NCBI GenBank assembly: GCA_007695205.1
Contig: REEF01000965.1
Span: 1-10,782 of the forward strand
From: Planctomycetaceae bacterium
GTDB taxonomy: Bacteria; Planctomycetota; Planctomycetia; Pirellulales; Pirellulaceae
Reading direction: 5' to 3'
Length of the DNA: 10,782 nucleotides
A model generated the notes under the pieces. It had not been told where the DNA came from. It searched no databases and saw only the letters and a list, made by a program, of their open reading frames with translations. Positions 1-7,143 of the stretch are shown one piece after another (position 1 is the first letter of the stretch; every line of letters starts with the position of its first letter). Both the position numbers and the translations under genes were made by a program.

Positions 1-136
1 AAACGCACTCACCCGCACCGCAATCTCTTGAATGGCTACATGCCTACGGCTCTGGTATGCTGACTGTCGCAACGCCGGTTACACCTCTCGGATCACTCGA
101 TTTCCCCTCCCCTAAACCTTCGCGGACCGAACGATT

Positions 137-140
137 GAGG
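137..140 (+). promoter_or_regulatory. Ribosome binding site that decides the first sulfatase start
   Basis: GAGG sits 6 nt before ATG 147 and directly abuts ATG 141. The spacing favours 147, which also gives the best signal peptide. The in-frame ATG at 57 has no such site and would bury the signal peptide behind about 30 polar residues. Confidence 0.55.
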
Positions 141-146
141 ATGAAC

Positions 147-1598
147 ATGCGATCAAAACGATTTTTTTCTAATTCGATTTTGTTGCTAACGTTATGTCTG
201 TTGGCGCCTCCTGCATTGGCGGGGCGGCCCAACGTATTGCTGATTACGGCGGACGATTTGGGTCTGCAATTGGGTTGTTATGGGGACAAATTGGCTCAGA
301 CGCCGAACATCGATCGGCTAGCCCAGGAATCGGTTCAGTTCCAAACCGCCTACGTCAGCCAAGCGTCCTGCAGCCCATCGCGATCGACGATGTTCACCGG
401 TTTGTATCCTCATGGAAACGGCCAATACGGATTAGCCAACGCCAATGTTGGATTCCAGGTCCATGAACATCTTTTAGACGCCCTCTTGCCGAATGTCTTG
501 AACCAGGCCGGCTATCGCACAGGGATCATCGGGAAACTGCATGTGAACCCAGGAAAGGCCTTCGCGTTTGATGCGCGTTATAACGAAGGGTTTGGCTCGC
601 GTGAGGTTCGCAAGCAGGTCGGGTTCGCTCGCGAGTTTGTGGAACAAGCGGGCGACCAACCGTGGTTCTTAATGTTCAATCTTTTTGATCCCCACGTTGA
701 ACAGGCTGCGGATCGACGACGATTGGCCGATGGTAGTCTCCGTCCCGCCTTCTTTCCCGATCAAGTGGAAGGCATTCCTGAAAAGGTATTAACCGCCGAG
801 GATGTTCCGCCCTGGCCTTGGCAACAGATTGACACCGAAGCTCAACGGACCAAGATCGCCGGGTACTACAACTGCGTGCACCGGATCGATGCTGCGATCG
901 GGATGCTGATGGATGTTTTGCGGGAAGCCGAGCAATACGACAACACGTTGATCCTGTTTCTCGGCGATCATGGTCCGCCGTTCACCCGCGGGAAGACAAG
1001 TTGTTACGAAGCGGGTCTGCGAGTCCCCTTTCTGGTCAGTTGGCCCGAAGTGTCCCAGCCACACGTATCCGAAAAACTGGTGGGCAGCATCGACATTTAC
1101 CCGACCATCTTGGATGCCGCGAATATCGAACTGCCCAGCGGTCTGCATGGTCGCTCGTTGCGACCGGTGCTCAGCGGTCGGGAGCAAGCGGGCTGGCGAC
1201 CGAGTTTGGTCGGCGAGTTTCACTTTCACGGCGCCCGCCCTTTTTTCCCGCGCCGAGCAATCACCGATGGTCGCTACAAGTTGATTCATAACCTGCGAGC
1301 CGGGGAAGCGACTGCCTCCGCTTCGGTCGATGGCGATTCCGCCTATCAAGCGGCTCAGGAATTGCCTCCCGACCACCCGGCGCGACTGGCCATGGAACGC
1401 TTAGTCGATCCGCCGCAGTGGGAGTTGTACGACTTGCGCGAGGACCCGGTGGAGTTCGTTAACTTGGCTGACGTGGAAACGATGCGAGAAATCCAACAGC
1501 GCCTCAAGGCACAACTGGTTCAGTGGCAAGAAGAGACTCAAGATCCCTTTGCTGATCGGGAGTTTCGGCAGCAGGTGATGGCTAAGTACTCAAAGTAA
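147..1598 (+). CDS. Secreted sulfatase, N-sulfoglucosamine sulfohydrolase (heparan N-sulfatase)-like
   Basis: Type I sulfatase that should hydrolyse a sulfate ester or N-sulfate outside the cytoplasm. I chose ATG 147 (483 aa): GAGG lies 6 nt upstream, and the protein then opens with a clean signal peptide (basic start, hydrophobic residues 11-20, PALA before a cut near residue 25). The frame is also open from ATG 57 and ATG 141. Seen: metal-binding D36/D37, the formylglycine motif CSPSR at 75-79 with Cys75, K130 and H132 in GIIGKLH, H183 in DPH, D274/H275 in LGDHG, and K283. The NGQYGL, RTGIIGK, LIHNL and WELYDLREDP stretches, and a QWQEETQDPF end, recall human SGSH as I remember it, so an N-sulfatase is the best guess; substrate is inferred. 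It converges on the next sulfatase. Confidence 0.9.
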   Translation: MRSKRFFSNSILLLTLCLLAPPALAGRPNVLLITADDLGLQLGCYGDKLAQTPNIDRLAQESVQFQTAYVSQASCSPSRSTMFTGLYPHGNGQYGLANANVGFQVHEHLLDALLPNVLNQAGYRTGIIGKLHVNPGKAFAFDARYNEGFGSREVRKQVGFAREFVEQAGDQPWFLMFNLFDPHVEQAADRRRLADGSLRPAFFPDQVEGIPEKVLTAEDVPPWPWQQIDTEAQRTKIAGYYNCVHRIDAAIGMLMDVLREAEQYDNTLILFLGDHGPPFTRGKTSCYEAGLRVPFLVSWPEVSQPHVSEKLVGSIDIYPTILDAANIELPSGLHGRSLRPVLSGREQAGWRPSLVGEFHFHGARPFFPRRAITDGRYKLIHNLRAGEATASASVDGDSAYQAAQELPPDHPARLAMERLVDPPQWELYDLREDPVEFVNLADVETMREIQQRLKAQLVQWQEETQDPFADREFRQQVMAKYSK

Positions 1599-1781
1599 TG
1601 CCATTCACGCCAGCCATGTCTATCCCTCAAGACAAGGCGGGTGAAAGATGGGGGCGGAAGATCGGAACACCATTTTTCGTTCCCTATTTTCGACCGTATC
1701 CTCCGGCCCCAAGCTGCGGAATAGCTGCAAGAAATCTCGAGAGAGGGAATGGAAACTCGTCGCTTATTTTATCACGGTTGC

Positions 1782-3149
1782 TTACTTCGTGCGGCTGTTG
1801 TCCAGTTTCGCAACCCAATCATCGTGCAGCTTCTGCAACTCTGCCGCCACGTCCGGGTGGGTGTCAGCAAAATTCGTTTGCTCACTCGGGTCGTCGCGAA
1901 GGTTGGATAAGAAACCTGTGACTTCACTTGGCGAGCGACCGTCGGTGGTGTCGCGGGTCTTGCCGATCAGCTTCCAATCGCCCCGCAAGACCGACCACTG
2001 CGCGCCCCCACCCGCTCCGACTTGCCAGTGCAGGACGTCGTGTGGCGTTTTTTCGGAATCGGATCGAAGGACTCCACCGAGACTGCGTCCGTCGAGATCG
2101 GGATTGAGAATGTCAACACCACAGAACTCGGCAACGGTTGGCATCCAATCACACGCATGCGCGACCTGCGACCGCGTTTCACCTGTCGCCAATTTTCCCG
2201 GCCAAGAAATGATTGCCGGCAAACGCAGACCACCCTCGAAAAGACTGAACTTGGCACCGCGGTACAGCCCGCTGCTGCCACCGCCGAAATGAGCCCGTTC
2301 CTCGGTAGAATGACCGTTGTCGGACTGGAAGACGATGATCGTGTTATCCCGCAGCCCAAGTTCATCGAGCTTCGCCACGAGGTCGCCGATCCGCTGATCC
2401 ATTGACGCGACAAAGGCATTGTAGAGATTCCGTGGGTAGGGCACGTCTTTGAAGTGCTCCAACCATTTCGCGTCCCCTTGATACGGGTAATGCGGCATGT
2501 TCATGGCAAAGTAGACGAAAAAGGGATCTTCGCGGTGCTGCTGCATGAACTGGGAAGCCTCGCGGACCATCAGGTCGGGAAAATACTCGCCATCATGGAA
2601 CACCTCGACGCCGTTACGATGCAGATCATGGACGTTGGGGCCGGACCAATAAAAGAAATGCGAATAGTTATCGATGCAGCCGCCCATGTGGCCGAATGAA
2701 TGGTCGAAGCCTTGCGCATTGGGTGACATTTCTGGAGTGTAACCGAGGTGCCACTTACCGATGTGCGCGGTCGCGTATCCGGCCGCCTTGAACATCTCCG
2801 CGAGCGTTATCTCCTCAGGCGGTAAACCGCCCGGTGCGCCCGACTGCGACCCGGCATTTCCCGGAACGCCACACCGAACCGGATACCTCCCCGTTAACAA
2901 AGCGGCGCGCGACGGTGAACAGACAGGTGCCGCCGCATAGAATTGTGTAAAACGAACTCCTCCGTCGGCCAACGCATCAAGATGCGGCGTGACCATATCT
3001 TCTGCGCCATAGCACCCCAGATCGGCCGATCCGAGATCGTCAATCAAGATGACGACCACGTTCGGTTTCTCGGCGGCGCTAACACCACCGACAGAGATGG
3101 CCATGGACAAGGAGACATAAAACAAGAGGAATCGCATCGGAAAATTCAT
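1782..3149 (-). CDS. Secreted arylsulfatase A-like sulfatase
   Basis: Type I formylglycine sulfatase, predicted to be exported and to remove sulfate esters from a carbohydrate. The start at 3149 (455 aa) gives a typical signal peptide (MNFPMRFLLF..., cut near A25/A26); an upstream in-frame ATG at 3203 would only add a polar lead, and ATG 3137 is also possible. Seen: D37/D38 (LIDDLG), the CSPSR motif at 77-81 with Cys77, K132/H134 in GKWHLG, H220 in NMPHYPY, D277/N278 in SDNG and K300 in RGAK. These are the standard metal, sulfate and nucleophile residues, so it should be active once matured by a formylglycine-generating enzyme (not in this window). The RAALLTGRYPVRCG and GGLPPEEITLAE stretches resemble the arylsulfatase A/GALNS group. 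It is last of the - strand series, separated from the aldehyde dehydrogenase by an inverted-repeat element, so it may have its own promoter. Confidence 0.93.
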   Translation of the reverse strand: MNFPMRFLLFYVSLSMAISVGGVSAAEKPNVVVILIDDLGSADLGCYGAEDMVTPHLDALADGGVRFTQFYAAAPVCSPSRAALLTGRYPVRCGVPGNAGSQSGAPGGLPPEEITLAEMFKAAGYATAHIGKWHLGYTPEMSPNAQGFDHSFGHMGGCIDNYSHFFYWSGPNVHDLHRNGVEVFHDGEYFPDLMVREASQFMQQHREDPFFVYFAMNMPHYPYQGDAKWLEHFKDVPYPRNLYNAFVASMDQRIGDLVAKLDELGLRDNTIIVFQSDNGHSTEERAHFGGGSSGLYRGAKFSLFEGGLRLPAIISWPGKLATGETRSQVAHACDWMPTVAEFCGVDILNPDLDGRSLGGVLRSDSEKTPHDVLHWQVGAGGGAQWSVLRGDWKLIGKTRDTTDGRSPSEVTGFLSNLRDDPSEQTNFADTHPDVAAELQKLHDDWVAKLDNSRTK

Positions 3150-3200
3150 TTGACTGAGGTTCCACTGAGTTAAAGAAGTAAAAGAAGTCGAAGACAAGTA

Positions 3201-3218
3201 CAAAGCACTAGTGCTTTG
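3201..3218. repeat. 18-bp palindrome spanning the left element border
   Basis: CAAAGCACTAGTGCTTTG is a perfect palindrome centred on the left border of the inverted-repeat element. The half outside the element (3201-3208) repeats the element's own terminal sequence in inverted orientation, as if the end of a second copy once abutted here. Confidence 0.7.
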
Positions 3219-3561
3219 TCACAGCTTAACATTAGGGTTGAGTTGAAACCTAGACGGTGGACTTCCAGTCTTTTTATACCCCACATTTTTTTTGACCCCC
3301 ACGAGCTCGTCTCGTGGGTGAATAAGGTTCGCAAGCTAGACAGCGACGCCCTCCCAGTCCATCGAGTTTAACTTGTGCTCGCCGCTTCAAGCGGCGAGCA
3401 CAAGTTAAACTCGGAAGGTTGCGCAATTGTCGGATTGAATCTAGCTTGCCAACCTCGGCTTCCTGCCAGACGAGCTGGCAGGGGAGCAATACATGATGAC
3501 TTGTGGGGTATAAACGGACTAGAAGACCGTCGTACCCTAATTTTAAGCTGTGACAAAGCAC
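3211..3561. mobile_element. MITE-like 351-bp inverted-repeat element flanked by TA
   Basis: Almost all of the gap 3150-3560 is one giant imperfect inverted repeat. The outer arms are 3211-3285 and 3502-3561; their first 28 bases (GTGCTTTGTCACAGCTTAA...) match 27/28, and the inner 32 match 26/32, with a 15-nt extra piece in the left arm. Further in, 3325-3340 pairs with 3440-3455 (15/16), 3304-3312 with 3468-3476 (9/9), and 3363-3387 with 3389-3413 (25/25, one base between). Both ends are bordered by TA (3209-3210 and 3562-3563), which would fit a TA target duplication as made by IS630/Tc1-mariner-like transposases; CTAG on both sides is an equally readable border. No transposase reading frame is present, so if mobile it depends on another element. 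Only 3150-3208 lies outside it, and I see no clear promoter there. Confidence 0.7.
3363..3413. repeat. Perfect 25-bp inverted repeat at the element centre
   Basis: Arms 3363-3387 and 3389-3413 are exact reverse complements around the single base C3388. As RNA or single-stranded DNA this is a stem of about 23 bp with a TTCAA loop. It is the most conserved part of the surrounding element and stays perfect while the outer arms have diverged. Confidence 0.9.
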
Positions 3562-5048
3562 TAGCTGTAATTTACGATGACTGACTTGACCTGCGTGAAC
3601 AGATCGAGTCCATACGGGCCTTTTTCACGGCCCCAGCCACTGAGCTTGAAACCGCCCCATGGCGACGCGTTATCGAATGCGTTGAAGCAGTTAACCCAGA
3701 CCGTTCCGGCATCCAACGCGGCGGCCATCTGGTGAGCCTTGCGGACGTCACGCGTCCACACTCCTGCCGCGAGACCAAACGGAGAGTCGTTCCCCTTGGC
3801 GATGGCATCGGGCAGATCGTCAAACGGGATCGCACAGACAACCGGCCCGAAGATTTCTTCTTGAGCGATCCGCATCGAATTGTTGACACCACTAAAGACG
3901 GTAGGCTGGACAAAGAAACCGTCGGCGAGTTCACCGTCTGGTGCGATGCCACCGGCGACGGGCTTGGCATTCTCTTGCGTTCCGATGCGGATGTAGTTCA
4001 GCACTCGCTGCTGTTGCCCGCGCGAGACCAACGGTCCCATCTTGGTTTGCTCGTCCAGCCCATGACCGAGTTTCACCGAGCGGGCCATGTCGGAAACGCG
4101 TGCCACGAATTCCTCATAAATGGAACGTTCCACGAATAGTCGCGAACCGGCTGAACAGATTTCGCCTTGGCAAAAAAAGATGCCAAAGAAAACGCCCTTG
4201 AGTGCGGCTTCCAAATCGGCGTCAGCGAACACAATGTTGGGCGACTTCCCACCGAGTTCCAGCGAGACTTTTTTTAGATTGCCCGCCGAGGCGTGAACTA
4301 GCAACCGGCCGACTTCCGTGCTGCCGGTGAAGGTAATTTTGTCGACATCATGATGGTTGGCGAGTGTCGCACCGACGGTCTCGCCCAAACCAGTGACGAT
4401 GTTGAAGACTCCATCCGGGATTTCCGCTTCACAAATGATTTCACCTAATCGCAATGCGACCAAGCTGGTATCTTCTGACGGCTTGATGACGATCGTATTG
4501 CCAGTCGCGATCGCGGGGATCGCCTTGTAAAGAACCATGGTCAACGGATAATTCGGCGGCGTAATCCCGGCCACGACGCCCAGCGGCTCGCGGGTGGTGT
4601 AGTTCAGGAACTGGCCAGGGATCGACATTGGAATCGTCTCCCCGGTCAGCTTTGTCGTCCAGCCCGCGTAGTACTCGGTCCAAGACACTGCCGTGGCGAC
4701 TTCTTTGCGAGCTTCCCATAATGGTTTGCCGTTCTCCAGCGTGATCAGCTCGGCCAGTTCATCCTCATACTTTTCAATCAACGCGGCGATGCGATTGAGC
4801 ATTCGCCCTCGTTCGTGCGGCGAGAATCGTTTCCATGCAGGAAACGCCCGTCGCGCAGCCGCCACGGCTTCGTTCGCATCTTCCGCAGCACCGGCAGGAA
4901 AACTGCCGATCGGCTGCCCGGTCGCAGGGTCGAAAGAAGGAAGGGTTTCGTGACTGGCCGCGTTTCGCCACTGTCCACCGATTAACATCTGGCCAGGCTT
5001 CGCCAGGAAGGCAGCCGTCGACGGAAGAAGTTTTGGAACCTGTAACAT
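3561..5048 (-). CDS. NAD(P)-dependent aldehyde dehydrogenase
   Basis: Aldehyde dehydrogenase superfamily enzyme (495 aa, the usual length), cytoplasmic with no signal peptide, oxidising an aldehyde to a carboxylate with NAD(P)+. Seen: N166 in ITPPNYPL, K189 in VIKPSE, the cofactor-loop GSTEVG at 242-247, general base E264 in LELGGKSPN, catalytic C298 in GEICSAGSR, and E398 in EEIFGPV. All catalytic positions are kept. Two local oddities: the usual Trp before N166 is Pro, and the usual Asn/Gln of FxNxGQxC are Cys293 and Glu296. The family includes betaine-, glycol- and sugar-aldehyde dehydrogenases; the substrate cannot be read from sequence. The TAG stop is formed by the TA flank plus the terminal base of the adjacent inverted-repeat element. 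A 122-bp gap with a hairpin separates it from the upstream small-subunit gene. Confidence 0.95.
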   Translation of the reverse strand: MLQVPKLLPSTAAFLAKPGQMLIGGQWRNAASHETLPSFDPATGQPIGSFPAGAAEDANEAVAAARRAFPAWKRFSPHERGRMLNRIAALIEKYEDELAELITLENGKPLWEARKEVATAVSWTEYYAGWTTKLTGETIPMSIPGQFLNYTTREPLGVVAGITPPNYPLTMVLYKAIPAIATGNTIVIKPSEDTSLVALRLGEIICEAEIPDGVFNIVTGLGETVGATLANHHDVDKITFTGSTEVGRLLVHASAGNLKKVSLELGGKSPNIVFADADLEAALKGVFFGIFFCQGEICSAGSRLFVERSIYEEFVARVSDMARSVKLGHGLDEQTKMGPLVSRGQQQRVLNYIRIGTQENAKPVAGGIAPDGELADGFFVQPTVFSGVNNSMRIAQEEIFGPVVCAIPFDDLPDAIAKGNDSPFGLAAGVWTRDVRKAHQMAAALDAGTVWVNCFNAFDNASPWGGFKLSGWGREKGPYGLDLFTQVKSVIVNYS

Positions 5049-5106
5049 AGTGGACTCGTTAGTTGATTAAAGTGGCAATAGGGCGAGCGACAGCAATTGG
5101 TTTACC

Positions 5107-5164
5107 GTAGTGGGATTCGCCAGAATTCCATTTGAACGTTGGGAATTCTGGCGAGTCCCACTAC
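5107..5164. repeat. 58-bp hairpin repeat after the small-subunit gene
   Basis: Arms 5107-5129 and 5142-5164 (23 bp each, GTAGTGGGATTCGCCAGAAT...) are reverse complements with one mismatch that would still pair as G-T, around a 12-nt loop. It begins 6 bp after the stop codon of the small-subunit gene and ends before the aldehyde dehydrogenase start. No T-run follows, so it is not a standard intrinsic terminator. It could lower read-through, protect the 3' end of the upstream mRNA, or be a dispersed REP-like genomic repeat. Confidence 0.75.
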
Positions 5165-5170
5165 ACCGGA

Positions 5171-5581
5171 CTACTGAGGCTGATCGAAATCGGAATAGCC
5201 ACCATCGTCTGTCGATGGACCAGGAAAGCCGATACGCTGCCAAACGCCTGGGTCACTGAGGTAGTAGACACAGACGTCCGCTCGCAGTTGTCGAAAGAAC
5301 TCAGGGACTTGCTCCCGCAGGATCGCGACGAGCTGGTGTAACTGGGTTGTATCCAAAGCATCGACATCGATACCAAAGTTTGACTTCGACATTTCGCTGG
5401 CAGCTTTCAATCCGTCGAGATAGACATCGGCGTAGGGGCTGGTTCTCATTCGTGCCGCAATGCTCGCTCCCGCATGGACGCCAGTCGCTCCGGCATCGCG
5501 ATCATCAGCCGGGATGATCCCGGAGGCGAGGGCTGAAAGCGTGGTAATGTCTTGGAGCGTAACGGGTGTCTCGTGGATCAT
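5171..5581 (-). CDS. Gluconate 2-dehydrogenase subunit 3 family small subunit of the GMC oxidoreductase
   Basis: A 136-aa protein of the gluconate 2-dehydrogenase subunit 3 family (Pfam PF13618), the small partner of membrane or periplasmic GMC dehydrogenases. Seen: LSALASGIIPADDRDAGA near residues 15-32 and the closing part VCVYYLSDPGVWQRIGFPGP near 103-122, both typical. Its ATG overlaps the GMC stop codon as ATGA, and GGAG lies 7 nt upstream, so translation is coupled and a 1:1 complex is likely. Known relatives such as the gamma subunits of FAD glucose dehydrogenase and glucoside 3-dehydrogenase carry a twin-arginine signal that also exports the catalytic subunit. This one starts directly with MIHETPVTL and has no RR motif or hydrophobic segment, so the complex is probably cytoplasmic, or exported in an unseen way. 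Confidence 0.85.
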   Translation of the reverse strand: MIHETPVTLQDITTLSALASGIIPADDRDAGATGVHAGASIAARMRTSPYADVYLDGLKAASEMSKSNFGIDVDALDTTQLHQLVAILREQVPEFFRQLRADVCVYYLSDPGVWQRIGFPGPSTDDGGYSDFDQPQ

Positions 5582-7140
5582 TGGAAATCTCCACGTTTGC
5601 CAGCAGCTACCAGGTATTCCGCCGCACGATCGGCGATGGCCATGGCCGTCAGTGTGGGATTGACCCCCGTGCCGGTGACAAAGACACTGGTATCACAAAT
5701 GAATAGATTGCTGACGTCATGTGATTGACAGAATTCGTTGACCACCGACGCTTGTGGGTCGATGCCCATCCGGCAACTGCCCATCGCATGCGCACCGTAG
5801 TTCAAGCCGATACGTACCTTCGCGGCTCCCGATGCCTCCATCATTTCAGCAGCCTTATCGCGCCCGGCGGCGGCAACCTTCACGTCATTATCGCCCCACT
5901 TGTAAGTCACTCTCGCCACCGGCAGGTGATGGGAATCCAACAGTTCAGGATCAAGCGTGACGGTGTTATTTTCGCTGGGAAGCCCCTCCGCGTGAGCCCA
6001 CCATGCGGCGGTGTGCTGATAGTCGTAGAGAAAATCTTTGAAGTCCTGGCCGTAAGATTCCCCACTCAGCAGCCCATAGGTGACCGGCGTCATCATATAG
6101 CTGACCAAGATATAACCGCGTGCAAAGCCATTGGTGGGCTTCGGCTGATAATAGTCCTGCACCATCACGTGCCCCATTTGCATTCCTTTGTATGCATTGA
6201 TAGGGTGGTCGAAGGTACCGAACACTTGCCATGTCGGATGGCTCATAAAATTCTTGCCTACCAAACCGCTGGAATTGGCTAGTCCCTCGGGAAAGGTTGG
6301 ATTGGCCGACAGCAGCAACAGGCGAGGTGTTTCAACGGCATGGGCGGCAAGGATGACCACTTTCGCATCGACGCGATGTTCCTTTCGCAGATCGTCGATC
6401 CAGGTAACACCGCAGGCCCGGCCTTTGGCGGCATCGTAGTTGACGCGACGGACAAATGCCCCGCTGATGACACGGACTCCCAGACGCTCGGCTTTAGGCA
6501 AATAGGTATTCGCCGCCGTCGCTTTAGCCCCGGTCGGACAGCCTGATGCACACCATCCACAGTAGATACAGGCCGGTCGCTGGTCCCGCGCCACCGAGTT
6601 GATCGCTATCGGCGGCGCAAACGGTTGGGCCCCCAGCTTCTTGGCTCCGCGAGCGAGTACCTGGGCATGCCAATTCATGCGATGCGCCGGCATCGGCAGT
6701 GTGTAGGGCTCGGGCGCGAAGGGGCCGCTTTCACCGGCGACACCAAACTCGCGCTCCACGGTTTCGTAATGTGGTCGCAGATCGTCGTAGCTGATCGGCC
6801 AATCGGCACCAACGCCTTCGGTCGAATACGTACAAAAGTCCGCTTGATGAAAACGAGGCATCACACCCAGCCATGACAAGGTGCCGCCGCCAACGCCGAC
6901 GCCCGTCTTGGGAATCACGAAGTCACCGCCGACATGTTTGCGCGGCTCGTGCCACATGATCTTGCCCGCATTGGCCTCGGTATTCTCAAGTGCGTTATGT
7001 CCTTTGAAACGATCTCCGGATTCCAGAACCACAACCGACAATCCGGCGGCCGCGAGCTTGGCGGCTACCAGCGAACCGGTTGGCCCCGCGCCCACAATGA
7101 CCGCGTCGTATTGTCGGTTGACTTGTTGTTCCATTGCCAT
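5578..7140 (-). CDS. GMC-family FAD-dependent sugar/alcohol dehydrogenase, catalytic subunit
   Basis: Glucose-methanol-choline oxidoreductase of 520 aa. Seen: FAD dinucleotide motif GAGPTG at 17-22 with E40 at the end of the second strand; the GVGVGGGTLSW flavin region at 80-90; the GMC end with H451 in HAMGSCRMG and N494 in GVNPTLTAMAIADRAAE, the expected catalytic His/Asn pair; and a Cys cluster C191-x2-C194-x2-C197-x3-C201 in the middle. Related FAD glucose dehydrogenases carry an Fe-S cluster at a Cys motif, so an electron-relay cluster is plausible. With the subunit 3-like partner directly downstream, the closest known enzyme type is glucoside 3-dehydrogenase/FAD glucose dehydrogenase, oxidising a sugar hydroxyl. 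There is no signal peptide. It begins 3 bp after the ThuA-domain gene, so the two are co-transcribed. Substrate and electron acceptor are inferred, not visible. Confidence 0.93.
   Translation of the reverse strand: MAMEQQVNRQYDAVIVGAGPTGSLVAAKLAAAGLSVVVLESGDRFKGHNALENTEANAGKIMWHEPRKHVGGDFVIPKTGVGVGGGTLSWLGVMPRFHQADFCTYSTEGVGADWPISYDDLRPHYETVEREFGVAGESGPFAPEPYTLPMPAHRMNWHAQVLARGAKKLGAQPFAPPIAINSVARDQRPACIYCGWCASGCPTGAKATAANTYLPKAERLGVRVISGAFVRRVNYDAAKGRACGVTWIDDLRKEHRVDAKVVILAAHAVETPRLLLLSANPTFPEGLANSSGLVGKNFMSHPTWQVFGTFDHPINAYKGMQMGHVMVQDYYQPKPTNGFARGYILVSYMMTPVTYGLLSGESYGQDFKDFLYDYQHTAAWWAHAEGLPSENNTVTLDPELLDSHHLPVARVTYKWGDNDVKVAAAGRDKAAEMMEASGAAKVRIGLNYGAHAMGSCRMGIDPQASVVNEFCQSHDVSNLFICDTSVFVTGTGVNPTLTAMAIADRAAEYLVAAGKRGDFQ
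5589..5592 (-). promoter_or_regulatory. Ribosome binding site of the small-subunit gene
   Basis: GGAG on the - strand, 7 nt before the ATG at 5581, lies inside the last codons of the GMC gene. With the ATGA overlap it supports both this start and coupled translation. Confidence 0.55.
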
Positions 7141-7143
7141 CGT

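Noticed and set aside
1..63. Open frame from the window edge to TGA 61-63, possibly the tail of an upstream gene
   Set aside because: Only 20 codons are visible, with no recognisable motif; another frame is open over the same bases.
57..146. N-terminal extension of the first sulfatase to ATG 57
   Set aside because: It places 30 polar residues before a good signal peptide and lacks a ribosome binding site, whereas ATG 147 has GAGG at 6 nt.
1599..1781. Terminator between the convergent sulfatases
   Set aside because: The best candidate is a 5-bp GGAAC/GTTCC stem near 1666 with a 10-nt loop and no suitable T-run, too weak to call.
1648..2292. Long + strand open frame opposite the second sulfatase
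   Set aside because: It is antisense to a gene with complete sulfatase motifs and its translation has no recognisable domain. Similar long frames at 789-1376 (-), 5725-6282 (+) and 7706-8299 (+) are rejected for the same reason.
3181..3193. AAAGAAGTCGAAG also present at 8267-8279
   Set aside because: One or two shared 13-mers are expected by chance in a window this long; flanks do not match.
3211..3561. Protein-coding gene inside the inverted-repeat element
   Set aside because: The open frames there are short, low-complexity by-products of the hairpin sequence and match no family I recognise.
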